From the NCBI GenBank assembly GCA_015709595.1, contig CP054178.1:1426001-1490000 (forward strand): a stretch of 64,000 nucleotides of DNA, read 5' to 3'. Below, in pieces: positions 50,473 through 59,192 of this stretch (position 1 is its first letter; every line of letters starts with the position of its first letter). This DNA is from Phycisphaeraceae bacterium. GTDB lineage: Bacteria; Planctomycetota; Phycisphaerae; Phycisphaerales; SM1A02. The position numbers and the translations under genes are program-made. A model generated the notes under the pieces. The model was not told the DNA's origin. It ran no database searches and saw nothing but the letters and a program-made list of their open reading frames with translations.

Positions 50473-50838
50473 CTACCTCGCCTCGGCGACCCATCGGTCC
50501 AACGTTTCCTGTTGGATCGGCCGCAGTCCGTAGGCCGCGCGAACGGAGTCGGCGAAATCGGGCAATGTTGGAGTCGGCGCCTCGCGAAGCCAGTCGATGC
50601 AGAACGACGCCAAACGTTTCACTTCGGGCAGTTCGTACAGACGACATCCCCATGTGCCGAGCACGCATCGTTCGCCGACGAAGCCGACCCAGAAACTGTT
50701 GCCTGTCAGGTACCAGTCGCACCGCTTCGAAGCGACCGTTGTCCGTCGCCACGACCCCATGTCCTCAAGCCCGCTGGTGTGAAACCCCGCCGCCCGCACC
50801 GCGGCATCGAGTTCGGGATACCAATCGTCCTGTGGCAT
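50473..50838 (-). CDS. Small hypothetical protein, first of a pair
   Basis: The 121-residue product carries WYPELDAAVRAAGFHT at the start and an aromatic/Cys-rich middle (RCDWYLTGNSFWVGFVGERCVLGTWGCRLYEL), then a helical end (PDFADSVRAAYGL). This Trp-rich core and the partner gene at 50107 suggest a small soluble binding protein. I cannot name a family. It is separated by 16 bases from the E2 gene and may be at the end of that operon's antisense boundary. Confidence 0.6.
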   Translation of the reverse strand: MPQDDWYPELDAAVRAAGFHTSGLEDMGSWRRTTVASKRCDWYLTGNSFWVGFVGERCVLGTWGCRLYELPEVKRLASFCIDWLREAPTPTLPDFADSVRAAYGLRPIQQETLDRWVAEAR

Positions 50839-50854
50839 GTCGCCCCCATCGCGA

Positions 50855-52264
50855 TCACGGCTTCAGCAGCCGCTCCGGACTCTCAAGATACCTGACCACG
50901 GTGTTGAGGAACCGCGTGCCCTCCGCGCCGTCCACCACGCGATGATCGCACGAGAGCGAGAGCGGCAGCGACTTGCCGATGAAGAACCCGCCGTGCTTGG
51001 CCATCACCTCATCCCGCGCCCGGCCGGCGGCGAGAATGGCCACCTCCGGGTAGTTGATGATGGGCGTGGCGAACATGCCGCCGTACGAGCCGACGTTGGA
51101 GATCGTGAACGTGCCGCCCATCAGTTCCTCGCGCGGGATGGTGCGGTTCTGGCAGCGGTCCGCGACGTCCTTCACGCGGTTCGACAGGTCCAGAATGCTC
51201 AGGTGGTCCGCGCCGGCGATCACGGGCACCATCAGCCCGTGATCGGTGTCCACCGCGCAGCCGAGATTGATGACGTTGCGGAGGATGATCTCCTCCTTCT
51301 CATCATCCACGTTGGCGTTGATGGCGGGGTGCTCCTTGAGGGCGCGGCACACGGCCGTGATGATGAAGGGCAAGAGCGAGAGTTTCTGGCCGGTGGCGAA
51401 GACCAGTTCCTTGCGCTTGGCCTCCAGAGCAGTCACATCCGCCGACTCGACCACGGTGAAGTGGACCGTGGTGGAGACCGAGTGGCGCAGCGCCTGGGCG
51501 ATCTTGCGGCGGATGCCGCGGAAGGGGATGCGCTGGGAGACGCCGTCGCCGGACGGCGCGGGTGGCGCGCTGCCGGCTGGCGCGACACGCCGTGTCGCGC
51601 GATCATTCTCTGAACCGGCTCGGAGAGCCGGACCACCGGGATCGACTCGCAGAGTCGATCCACCCTGCCGCACGAAGGCCTCGATGTCGCTGGCCGTGAC
51701 GCGACCGCCCCGGCCCGAACCGGGCACGCGGTCGATGTCGATGCCCTGCTCCCGCGCGATGCGGCGTACGGCGGGCGTGGCCAGGGCCTTGCCGCCGTTG
51801 CCGGCGACGGCCGCGTGTTCGGGCCTGCGGGCGAAGCGGCTGGAGATGGCCATCGTGCCCCCGACGGAGCCGACGACGGTGCCGGCGTCCTCCTCCTGCT
51901 TCGGCGCGGCGGCCGGCTGGGGAGAGGCGTGCGGGACGCTCTTCTTCGGCTCGGCGACTGGCTGCGCGCGGGCCGGGGCCTCGCCCGGCGCCCCGGCGGG
52001 GGCGCCGGTGTCGTACGTCACCAGCTTGGCGCCGACCTTGATGATGTCGCCCGGCTTGCCCAGCAGTTCGCGGATGACGCCGGCCCACGGGCTGGGCACT
52101 TCGACGCGGGCCTTGTCCGTCTCCATCTCGGCGATGGTCTGGTGCTCGGCGACTTTCTGCCCGGGTGCGACCTTCCAGTCGAGCAGTTCCGCCTCCGCCA
52201 CGCCCTCGCCGAGGTCGGGAAGGATGAAGTACGACTTGTCCGATGGTTGTTTCACGCCGGCCAT
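50855..52264 (-). CDS. 2-oxo acid dehydrogenase E2 (dihydrolipoamide acyltransferase) with palindrome-derived linker
   Basis: The 469-residue product has one lipoyl domain (residues 10-87; lipoyl Lys in METDKARVEV near 50), a Pro/Ala linker, a peripheral-subunit binding domain (ALATPAVRRIAREQGIDIDRVPGSGRGGRV, about 160-200) and a catalytic domain to the end with HRVVDG near 450. The second linker (about 212-245) is encoded by three consecutive palindromes and is low-complexity. It is the last gene of the operon with E1 and leucine dehydrogenase, so branched-chain 2-oxo acids are the likely substrate, although pyruvate cannot be excluded. No E3 is present here. Confidence 0.9.
   Translation of the reverse strand: MAGVKQPSDKSYFILPDLGEGVAEAELLDWKVAPGQKVAEHQTIAEMETDKARVEVPSPWAGVIRELLGKPGDIIKVGAKLVTYDTGAPAGAPGEAPARAQPVAEPKKSVPHASPQPAAAPKQEEDAGTVVGSVGGTMAISSRFARRPEHAAVAGNGGKALATPAVRRIAREQGIDIDRVPGSGRGGRVTASDIEAFVRQGGSTLRVDPGGPALRAGSENDRATRRVAPAGSAPPAPSGDGVSQRIPFRGIRRKIAQALRHSVSTTVHFTVVESADVTALEAKRKELVFATGQKLSLLPFIITAVCRALKEHPAINANVDDEKEEIILRNVINLGCAVDTDHGLMVPVIAGADHLSILDLSNRVKDVADRCQNRTIPREELMGGTFTISNVGSYGGMFATPIINYPEVAILAAGRARDEVMAKHGGFFIGKSLPLSLSCDHRVVDGAEGTRFLNTVVRYLESPERLLKP
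51581..51660. repeat. Three consecutive palindromes in the E2 linker
   Basis: CGCGACACG-C-CGTGTCGCG (51581-51599), CCGGCTC-GGA-GAGCCGG (51615-51631) and GATCGACTC-GCA-GAGTCGATC (51640-51660), all in frame, encode GSTLRVDPGGPALRAGSEND-type linker. Loops are one to three bases, as in the intergenic palindromes. Confidence 0.85.
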
Positions 52265-52502
52265 GACGGGGGCTCCGAATCAGTCTTCCAGCCAGTTTTT
52301 ACCGCAGAGGCGCTGAGGATGCAGAGAGAGTCGGATTCGTCCACCGATGAGCAGGGGTGGATGCTGGTCATTGTGAATGAGAACGCGTGCGGCATGCTGG
52401 GTGTGAGTCGGGTTGATCCGCGAACGACAAACTCCCCTTCTCTCATTCTCCTCCGCGCCTCCGCGGTGATTTCAACCGAGCGGCGCCTGTGCCTGATGTC
52501 GA

Positions 52503-53471
52503 TCAGTACGCCGCCACCTCCTCGATCGCCTTGCTGATGCGGTGGGCGTCGGGGAGGTATTCGAGTTCCAGCTTGTAGTAGGGCATGATGGTGTCGAAGC
52601 CGGCCACGCGCTGCACCGGGGCTTCGAGGTGCAGGAAGCAGTGCTCCATGATGCGGGCGGCGATCTCCGCGCCGAAGCCGCATGTCTTGGGCGCCTCATG
52701 CACCACGATGCAGCGTCCGGTCTTCTTCACCGACTCCACCACCGCCTCGGTGTCCATCGGGTAGATGGTGCGCAGGTCGATCAGTTCGATCGACTTGCCC
52801 GACTGCTCGATGGCGTTCATGCACTGCACCACGCTGGCGCCCCAGGAGACGATGGTCAGGTCGTCGCCCTCGCAGACCACGCGTGCCTTGCCCAGGGGAA
52901 TGGTGTATTCGTCCTCCGGCACCTCCTCGCGGAAGGCGCGGTAGATGCGCTTGGGCTCGAAGAAGATGACCGGATCGGGGTCGCGGATCGAGCTGATGAG
53001 CAGCCCCTTGGCGTCGTAGGGCGAGGCGGGCATGACCACCTTGAGGCCCGGCTGATGGGCGTAGATCGCCTCGGGCGAGTCGCTGTGCAGCTCCGGTGCG
53101 TGGATGCCGCCCCCCACCGGCACGCGCACGGTCATGGGCACGGTGAAGGCCCCACGCGTGCGCGTGCGCATGCGGGCGGCGTGCGAGCACAGCTGGTCGT
53201 ACGCCGGGCCGAGGAAGCCCTCGAACTGGATTTCGGGAACGGGGCGCAGCCCTCCCATCGCCAGCCCGATGGAGGTTCCGATGATGCCCGACTCGGCGAG
53301 CGGGGTATCGACGACGCGGTCGCCGCCGAAGCGCTGCCACAACCCCTCGGTGACGCGGAAGACGCCGCCGTTCCTGCCCACGTCTTCTCCGAGAATGATG
53401 ACGCGATCGTCCTTCTCCATTTCCTGGATCAGGGCGAGGTTGATGGCTTGGACGAGTGTGAGGTTGGCCAT
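52503..53471 (-). CDS. 2-oxo acid dehydrogenase E1 beta subunit
   Basis: The 322-residue E1 beta carries MANLTLVQAINLALIQEME, the TPP-binding Glu region GEDVGRNGGVFRVTEGL and DTPLAESGIIGTSIGLAMGG, RVPVGGGIHAPELHSDSPEA, and a C-terminal domain with GWGA-like ASVVQCMNAIEQ. It pairs with the E1 alpha encoded upstream in a heterotetramer. The stop is followed by 238 bases before E2. An 81-codon gene sits between it and E1 alpha. The substrate is inferred from the operon: leucine dehydrogenase and an acyl-CoA dehydrogenase point to branched-chain 2-oxo acids. Confidence 0.92.
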   Translation of the reverse strand: MANLTLVQAINLALIQEMEKDDRVIILGEDVGRNGGVFRVTEGLWQRFGGDRVVDTPLAESGIIGTSIGLAMGGLRPVPEIQFEGFLGPAYDQLCSHAARMRTRTRGAFTVPMTVRVPVGGGIHAPELHSDSPEAIYAHQPGLKVVMPASPYDAKGLLISSIRDPDPVIFFEPKRIYRAFREEVPEDEYTIPLGKARVVCEGDDLTIVSWGASVVQCMNAIEQSGKSIELIDLRTIYPMDTEAVVESVKKTGRCIVVHEAPKTCGFGAEIAARIMEHCFLHLEAPVQRVAGFDTIMPYYKLELEYLPDAHRISKAIEEVAAY

Positions 53472-53539
53472 GGATGTTCTCGATGACGATTCAGACGTGC
53501 GGCGGTCGAGGGGCGCGGCCGGATCCGGCGGGGAATCGG

Positions 53540-53785
53540 TCAGCCCGCCTTTCGACGGCGGGTACGTCCGTTCGTCGCGCGACGGATCGAACTGATGACC
53601 GCCGTGTTGATGTGGTCCGCCCCGCCATGCTTCGGATCGGCCACGTAGACCCATGTGCCGCGACCCGGCGGCACCCAGAGAAACTCCGGATGGGGGACGT
53701 GAAAGGTTCGTCCATCGACCAGCAGGATGTCGAACGGCTCGAACGGTCGCTGCGACTGCCATTTGCGGAGTTCATCGTTCGTCAT
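53540..53785 (-). CDS. Small conserved protein between E1 alpha and E1 beta genes
   Basis: The 81-residue protein begins MTNDELRKWQSQRPFEPFDILLVDGRTFHVPHPEFLWVPPGRGTW and ends in a basic tail. This pattern (RPFxPFxxxLxDGRxxxVPHPEF) recurs in many planctomycete small proteins of unknown function. It overlaps the E1 alpha stop (ATGA) and precedes E1 beta by 68 bases, so it is transcribed with the complex. A regulatory or assembly role is only a guess from position. Confidence 0.75.
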   Translation of the reverse strand: MTNDELRKWQSQRPFEPFDILLVDGRTFHVPHPEFLWVPPGRGTWVYVADPKHGGADHINTAVISSIRRATNGRTRRRKAG

Positions 53786-54912
53786 CGATGCGCCTCCGCG
53801 CGATGCTCCGCATCAGTCGGTTGACTCGCCGCCTCCTGTCCCAGCGAACTGGTGCGGAACGTGGCGCGCTGCGTCTCCAGCTCGTCGCACAGTTCGGCGT
53901 ACATCGAGTCGAAGAAGTCGGTCCGCGCCGGGGCGGCGATCTCCTCCGCCCGCTTGACGGCGGCGGCGACCTCCTCCTTGGCGCGCTCCCACGCGGCGGC
54001 CTCCTTCGAATCGTTCCACAGCTTCTTCTGGGTCATGTACTGCTTCAGCCGCAGCAGCGGGTCGCGCTGCTTCCACACTTCGACCTCCTCGGCGTCGCGA
54101 TAGCGGCGGGCGTCGTCGGCGGTGGTGTGGTCGCCCAGCCGGTACGTGGTGGCCTCGATAAAGGTGGGCCGCCTGGTCTTCCGGGCGTTCTGCGCCGCGC
54201 GCTTCACGGCGTACACGACTGCGAAGAGGTCGTTGCCGTCCACCTGCACGCAGTCCATGCCGTAGGCGATGCCGCGCTGCGCCACCGTGGGGGCGGAGCA
54301 CTGAATCTTCGACGGCACCGAGATCGCCCAGCCGTTGTTCTGGCAGAAGAAGATGACGGGAATGTCGAGGTTGGCGGCGAAGTTGGCCGCCTCGTGGAAA
54401 TCGCCTTCGCTGGTCGCGCCGTCGCCGAAGAACGTGCAGGCGATGTCGTCCTCGCCTCGGTACTTGGACGCCCACGCCAGCCCGGCGGCGTGCAGCATCT
54501 GGGTGCCGATGGGGATGGCAAGGGGCGTGACGCGCAGGTCGCGCGGAATCTGGTTGCCGCGCTCATCCCCCATCCAGTGCAGCAGGATGTATTCCATCGG
54601 CAGCCCGCGCCAGAACAGCCCGGCATTCTCGCGGTAGCAGGGCACCAGCCAGTCCGTCTTGCGCAGCGTGTAGGCGGCGCCCAGCGACGTGGCCTCCTGC
54701 CCCATGTTCTGCGGATAGGTGCCCATGCGGCCGGAGCGCTGCAGCCGGAAGGCGATCTCATCCAGGTGTCGGCACGCGACCATGTGCGTGTAAAGGCGCA
54801 CCAGGTCGTCGTCCGGAATGAGCCCCTTGCCGAGCTTGGCGTCGAAGGCGCCGTGCTCGTCGAGGATCGAAATCCGTTCGATGGATGTCTCGAAGACCTT
54901 CTTAACCGGCAT
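53782..54912 (-). CDS. 2-oxo acid dehydrogenase E1 alpha subunit
   Basis: The 376-residue E1 alpha has the TPP-binding motif GDGATSEGDFHEAANFAAN near residues 172-190, preceded by IPIGTQMLHAAGLAWA and followed by FFCQNNGWAIS. GRMGTYPQNMGQEA and YRENAGLFWRG are typical of E1 alpha. The phospho-loop region YRLGDHTTADDARRYR is conserved. The start at 54912 follows from the family N-terminus (MPVKKVFETSIERI); an in-frame extension upstream overlaps the leucine dehydrogenase gene. Sequence alone resembles pyruvate dehydrogenase as much as BCKDH; the operon suggests branched chains. Confidence 0.9.
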   Translation of the reverse strand: MPVKKVFETSIERISILDEHGAFDAKLGKGLIPDDDLVRLYTHMVACRHLDEIAFRLQRSGRMGTYPQNMGQEATSLGAAYTLRKTDWLVPCYRENAGLFWRGLPMEYILLHWMGDERGNQIPRDLRVTPLAIPIGTQMLHAAGLAWASKYRGEDDIACTFFGDGATSEGDFHEAANFAANLDIPVIFFCQNNGWAISVPSKIQCSAPTVAQRGIAYGMDCVQVDGNDLFAVVYAVKRAAQNARKTRRPTFIEATTYRLGDHTTADDARRYRDAEEVEVWKQRDPLLRLKQYMTQKKLWNDSKEAAAWERAKEEVAAAVKRAEEIAAPARTDFFDSMYAELCDELETQRATFRTSSLGQEAASQPTDAEHRAEAHR

Positions 54913-55975
54913 GGATGCGCTCCCGCTTGCTGGCGGCCCCGGCGGCGATGCGCCGGTCGCCCAGCGCGATGGCCGCCTCGTAGGTTGACGAGAGCGTCTC
55001 GCCCTCGCGCAGAATCTGGGCGGTGGTGGCCTCGATCTCGTCATTCATGGCGTCGAGTTTCTGGCGCGAGTAGTTGAGGTACTGGCCGGAGAGCTCGATC
55101 ACGCCGCCGGCGTTGACCACGAAGTCCACGCCGTACACGATGCCCCGGCTCTTGAGGACGACGGCGTCCTCCTCCGGGCAGTCGAGGACGTTGTTGGCTC
55201 CGCCGCACACCACGCGGCAGTTGAGCTTGCGGGCGGTGTTGGCGTCGATCACCCCGCCCAGGGCGCAGGGGGCGAGCACGTCGCATTCGGTGAGCAGGAT
55301 TTCATCGGTGGAGGCGGCGGTGATGCCGTACTGGTCCACGCAACGCTCGACGTGCTGCCTGTTGATGTCGGCGCCGATCACGCGGGCGCCGTGCTCGACC
55401 AGCAGCTTCACCAGGTACGTACCCACGTTGCCCAGCCCCTGCACGGCGACGGTGCGGCCTTCGACCGACGGCGAGCCGAAGGCGTACTCCAGGCAGGCCT
55501 TCATGCCGTTGAAGACGCCGCGTGCGGTGAAGGGCGAGGGGTCGCCCCCGCGCGACACCTGCTCGCCGCCCATCACGTGGGCGGTCTCCATGGCCATCCA
55601 GTCGATGTACTGGGGGGTGGTTCCCACGTCCTCGGCGGCGATGTAGACGCCGTTGAAGGTGTCCACGAAGCGTCCCATGGCGCGGGCCTCGGCTTCGGTG
55701 GGCGCGTGGCCTCGCTGGGGGAGCCAGACCACCGACTTGCCGCCGCCCATCGGCAGCCCGGCGCAGGCGCACTTGTAGGTCATGCCCTGGCTCAGCCGCA
55801 GCACGTCGTGCAGGGCGTCCTGCTCGGTGGCGTAGCACCAGCGTCGGGTGCCTCCCAGCGCGTTGCCCAGGACGCTGGAATGCAGGGCGATGATGGCGCG
55901 CAGGCCGGTCTGAGGATCCTGGTGGAACGCCACGCGCTCGTGGCCGTACTCACGCATCTGCTCGAGGATGTTCAT
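54902..55975 (-). CDS. Leucine/branched-chain amino-acid dehydrogenase
   Basis: The 357-residue product has the Glu/Leu/Phe/Val-dehydrogenase signature GLPMGGGKSVV with the catalytic Lys near residue 80, the Asp in AAEDVGTT near 115, and the nucleotide fold VAVQGLGNVGTYLVKLL near 180. It is of the leucine-dehydrogenase size, clearly shorter than glutamate dehydrogenase. It deaminates Leu, Ile and Val to 2-oxo acids, feeding the E1/E2 complex encoded next. It overlaps E1 alpha by 11 bases and follows the acyl-CoA dehydrogenase gene by 65 bases. Confidence 0.9.
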   Translation of the reverse strand: MNILEQMREYGHERVAFHQDPQTGLRAIIALHSSVLGNALGGTRRWCYATEQDALHDVLRLSQGMTYKCACAGLPMGGGKSVVWLPQRGHAPTEAEARAMGRFVDTFNGVYIAAEDVGTTPQYIDWMAMETAHVMGGEQVSRGGDPSPFTARGVFNGMKACLEYAFGSPSVEGRTVAVQGLGNVGTYLVKLLVEHGARVIGADINRQHVERCVDQYGITAASTDEILLTECDVLAPCALGGVIDANTARKLNCRVVCGGANNVLDCPEEDAVVLKSRGIVYGVDFVVNAGGVIELSGQYLNYSRQKLDAMNDEIEATTAQILREGETLSSTYEAAIALGDRRIAAGAASKRERIHAG

Positions 55976-56040
55976 GACGACTCCGGGGGCTTGGATGATC
56001 GGTGCGGGACGAATTGAACGCGCGGCAGGCCCGCGCCGGC

Positions 56041-57984
56041 TCAGGCGTGGGCTGGCTCGGTGAACGTCGAACCCGCGCCGAAGTGCTGGATGGCGGGGTG
56101 ATCGACCTTCTTGCCCGTGCCCCGCGCCTTCAGGTTGGGCGTGCGCTCGGGAATGGCGTAATCCGAGTTGGGCAGCGGGTCGACGCGGGCGATGGCGGCC
56201 TTGGCGGCGGCCCGCATGGGCTCATCGACGTTGTGCCGCAGTTCGCGCAGTTCGTTGCGCGCCTCGTGGTTGGCCTTGGCGCACAGGTAGCGGACGATGG
56301 CCAGCTCCTGCTCCAGCGAGGGGCCGTCCATGCCGTTGCGGATGTTGAAGTCCGCCCTGGACAGGGAGCACACCATGGCGTGAATCCACAGCACGGCCAT
56401 CGAGAGCCGCCGCTGCACCATCTGGTTGGTGATCAGCCGCTCCTCGTGCTCCTTGAACATCATCTTGACCTCGTGGGCGAAGTCGCGGACGAGATCCTGC
56501 AGCAGGACGCGTTCGGAGGCCAGTTGCGGGTGAAGCCGCGTGATGATGGGTGCGGCGCGTTTGATGCGGCCGTAGAGCTCCAGCCCGATGCGCAGCGCGG
56601 CGCCGATGTTGGCGGTGGGGTTCTCCTTGAGCGCGATCATCCACTCACCCAGCTGCTTGGAGCCGTAGGCGAAGACGAAGGAGTGCATCACCTCGTTGGC
56701 GCCCTCGACGATGGTGTTGATGCGGCTGTCGCGCCAGAGGCGCTCGACCTCGTTCTCCGTCATGTACCCTTCGCCGCCCATCACCTGCACGGCCTCGTTG
56801 ACCACGCGGTAGCCCCACTCGGAGCAGAAGACCTTGCACAGGGCGGTTTCGAGCATGATGTCCTCGTCGCCGCGGTCGAGGAAGCCGGTGGTCATGTAGA
56901 GCATGGCGTCCATGGCGTGGCAGTACGCCGCCATGGTGGCCAGTTTCTCCTGGATCATCTCGAAGTCGGCGATGGGGCGGTCGAACTGGTGCCGATACTG
57001 GGCCCACTTGACGGCCTGCTCATAGGCGTACACCGCGGCGCCGATCATGCCCGCCGACAGCGTGCAGCGCCCGAAGTTGAGGCATGAGAGGGCGATGTTG
57101 AGCCCCTTGCCCTCCTTGTGGAGAAGGTTCTCGCGGGGCACCCTGGCGTTGGTGAAGCGGATGCGCGCCTGCCACGTGCCGCGGATGCCGCACTTGCTGC
57201 GGTTGCGGCTGAAGATTTCCACGCCCTCCATGTCGGGCGTGCAGATGACGGCGGTGACGCGGTCCTTGCCGTCCGCCATCTTCTGCCGGCACATGACAGT
57301 GAACATGCCCGAGAGCGCGCCGCTGGTGGCCCACTTCTTCTCGCCGTTGAGGATGTAGTGCTTGCCGTCGGGCGACACGTCGCAGCGCGTCTCCTGCCCG
57401 CCCGCGTCGCAGCCGACGTTGGGCTCGGAGAGACAGAACGCCGAGAGCGTGTCCTTGGCCATGCGCGGCAGCCACTGACGCTTCTGCGCCTCGGTGCCGA
57501 AGAGCATGACCGCCTTGCAGCCGATCGACTGATGAGCCGAGACCAGCACCGCAGTCGAGCCGCAGGCGCGTCCGATGCGCTCCAGCACGCGGTTGTATGA
57601 CGTGATGCCCAGCCCCGCCCCGCCGTACTCGCGCGGGATCGTCATGCCCAGCACGCCGATCTGGAAGAGCCGGTCGATGCACCACTTCGGAATCTCCTGA
57701 TTCCGGTCGATCTCGAGGGTGGGGTGCTCGTTGCGCAGGTAGTCATCCAGCTCCGCGAGCATCTGGTCGCAGCGGGCGGTTTCCTCCGCGCTCACCTGCG
57801 GGAAGGGGAAGACCAGCTCCTCGCGGAAGTTGCCCCAGAACAGGTTCTTGATGAACCCCATGGTGCGCGGATCGGGGCCCAGCATCTCCTGCGCCTGCTC
57901 GATCTGCTTGCGATCGCGGGCGGAGACGTTCTTGAGGGCCTTGGCAAGGTCGGGCTTGGCGGGCGTGGTCTGGGCGGTGCTCAT
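56041..57984 (-). CDS. Acyl-CoA dehydrogenase, long (VLCAD/ACAD9-like) form
   Basis: The 647-residue protein is longer than the usual 380-400 because of a C-terminal helical extension of about 180 residues, as in VLCAD/ACAD9. It has MTIPREYGGAGLG, FCLSEPNVGCDAGG, NGEKKWATSGALSG, QYRHQFDRPIADFEMIQEKLA and VQVMGGEGYMTENEVERLWRDSRINTIVEGANEV, where the Glu of IVEGAN is the likely catalytic base. It oxidises acyl-CoA to enoyl-CoA with FAD. First gene of the branched-chain operon, driven from the promoter at 58189-58218. Confidence 0.93.
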   Translation of the reverse strand: MSTAQTTPAKPDLAKALKNVSARDRKQIEQAQEMLGPDPRTMGFIKNLFWGNFREELVFPFPQVSAEETARCDQMLAELDDYLRNEHPTLEIDRNQEIPKWCIDRLFQIGVLGMTIPREYGGAGLGITSYNRVLERIGRACGSTAVLVSAHQSIGCKAVMLFGTEAQKRQWLPRMAKDTLSAFCLSEPNVGCDAGGQETRCDVSPDGKHYILNGEKKWATSGALSGMFTVMCRQKMADGKDRVTAVICTPDMEGVEIFSRNRSKCGIRGTWQARIRFTNARVPRENLLHKEGKGLNIALSCLNFGRCTLSAGMIGAAVYAYEQAVKWAQYRHQFDRPIADFEMIQEKLATMAAYCHAMDAMLYMTTGFLDRGDEDIMLETALCKVFCSEWGYRVVNEAVQVMGGEGYMTENEVERLWRDSRINTIVEGANEVMHSFVFAYGSKQLGEWMIALKENPTANIGAALRIGLELYGRIKRAAPIITRLHPQLASERVLLQDLVRDFAHEVKMMFKEHEERLITNQMVQRRLSMAVLWIHAMVCSLSRADFNIRNGMDGPSLEQELAIVRYLCAKANHEARNELRELRHNVDEPMRAAAKAAIARVDPLPNSDYAIPERTPNLKARGTGKKVDHPAIQHFGAGSTFTEPAHA

Positions 57985-58188
57985 GGTCGCTCCCGTCGAG
58001 TGGTGTGGGGGGAGTGGTGGCGGATGCGGATTCTCATCACGACGCATCTTACGGGCTTGGGACGCGCCGGGGATTGAATCGCAGCCCGACCGCGCCGCCA
58101 CGCCGGCGCCTTCCGTGTGCGAGTGTCGCGGCTGCTCCGTCAGCCGCTCCGTTCCTCGGTTGTGTCGACTGTCGCGATGGTCCCATCG

Positions 58189-58218
58189 AGTATACGGCAG
58201 GAATGGCGGTGCGTGCAA
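58189..58218 (-). promoter_or_regulatory. Putative promoter of the branched-chain operon
   Basis: On the minus strand TTGCAC (58213-58218), an 18-base spacer and TATACT (58189-58194). The leader to the acyl-CoA dehydrogenase ATG is about 200 bases. Confidence 0.55.
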
Positions 58219-58262
58219 CAAAATGCCGGTATCCCATCATTTTGCCGAAGGATCATCCGCCA

Positions 58263-59015
58263 TCAGCCGCTCACGCCGAATAATCGTCGGAGATTCGTCT
58301 GGGCCTCCTCCCCCGCGATGACCTCGGCGGACAACGATGCCGCCCGATGGGCGATCGCCTCATCGAGCGAGCCGTCCAGTTCGTTGAGCCATCGCTTGGT
58401 GACCGCCTGAGCATGGCGCCCCCCGGTGGCCAGTTTCCGGGCCAGATCGTGGGTGAACGACTCCAGCTGCTCGCGCGGGACCAGGTGATCCACCAGTCCC
58501 CGGCGATGCCCCTCCTCGCCGGTGATGGTTCCGCCGGAGAGCAACATGGCCCGCGCCCGGCCGGCGCCGATCTTGCGGATCAGGTGCGGCGCGACCACGG
58601 CGGGGCAGACGCCCAGATCGACTTCCGGGTAGCCCACTTTCGCGTCGGGATGCGTGATAGCGAGGTCGGTGACGACCATGAGCCCGCACCCGCCCCCCAC
58701 CGCCGCCCCGTTCACCATGGCGATGGTGGGCACCGGAAGCGCCCGGATGCGCAGCGCGGTCATGGCCAGGGTGTCGAGCATGCGGCTCATGGCGGGCACA
58801 TCGGTGATGACGCCTCGCAGGTCCATGCCTGCGCAGAAGGATCGTCCCGCCCCGGTCAGGATGACGACCCGCGCCTGAGCGTTGCGGTGCGCCGCCTCCA
58901 CCGCGTCGTGCAGCGCTTCGATGAGATCCAGCGAGAGCGCATTGTGCTTGTCGGGCCGGTTGAGCGTGATGGTCAGAATGCCATCATCGAGGCGTGAAAG
59001 CGCGAGATCAGTCAT
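58263..59015 (-). CDS. Enoyl-CoA hydratase/isomerase family protein
   Basis: The 250-residue crotonase-fold protein begins LALSRLDDGILTITLNRPDKHNALS and has the oxyanion segments VILTGAGRSFCAGMDLRG near residue 57 and MVNGAAVGGGCGLMVVTDLAI near 110. In place of the two Glu residues of classical hydratases, the second loop reads EVDLGVCPAVVAPHL, which keeps one acidic residue. It may be a hydratase, isomerase or lyase. It sits upstream of the branched-chain operon on the same strand and probably acts in the same pathway. Confidence 0.88.
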   Translation of the reverse strand: MTDLALSRLDDGILTITLNRPDKHNALSLDLIEALHDAVEAAHRNAQARVVILTGAGRSFCAGMDLRGVITDVPAMSRMLDTLAMTALRIRALPVPTIAMVNGAAVGGGCGLMVVTDLAITHPDAKVGYPEVDLGVCPAVVAPHLIRKIGAGRARAMLLSGGTITGEEGHRRGLVDHLVPREQLESFTHDLARKLATGGRHAQAVTKRWLNELDGSLDEAIAHRAASLSAEVIAGEEAQTNLRRLFGVSG

Positions 59016-59079
59016 GCCCCAGTGTACGCCTGCGCCAAGGGGGAACGCCCGTCAGCGCGGCCTACAATCGCCCGATCAC

Positions 59080-59152
59080 GGGGCCGTAGCTCAATTGGGA
59101 GAGCACGTGCTTTGCAAGCACGGGGTTGCCGGTTCGAGCCCGGTCGGCTCCA
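59080..59152 (+). tRNA. tRNA-Ala (anticodon TGC)
   Basis: A full cloverleaf is visible: acceptor stem GGGGCCG/CGGCTCC, D arm GCTC...GAGC, anticodon arm CGTGC TTTGCAA GCACG with TGC, a five-base variable loop, and T arm GCCGG TTCGAGC CCGGT. The discriminator base is A. CCA is not encoded. Confidence 0.97.
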
Positions 59153-59192
59153 TTCTCACGGACGCGCACGCCGCGCCCGAACCGGCGACGGG

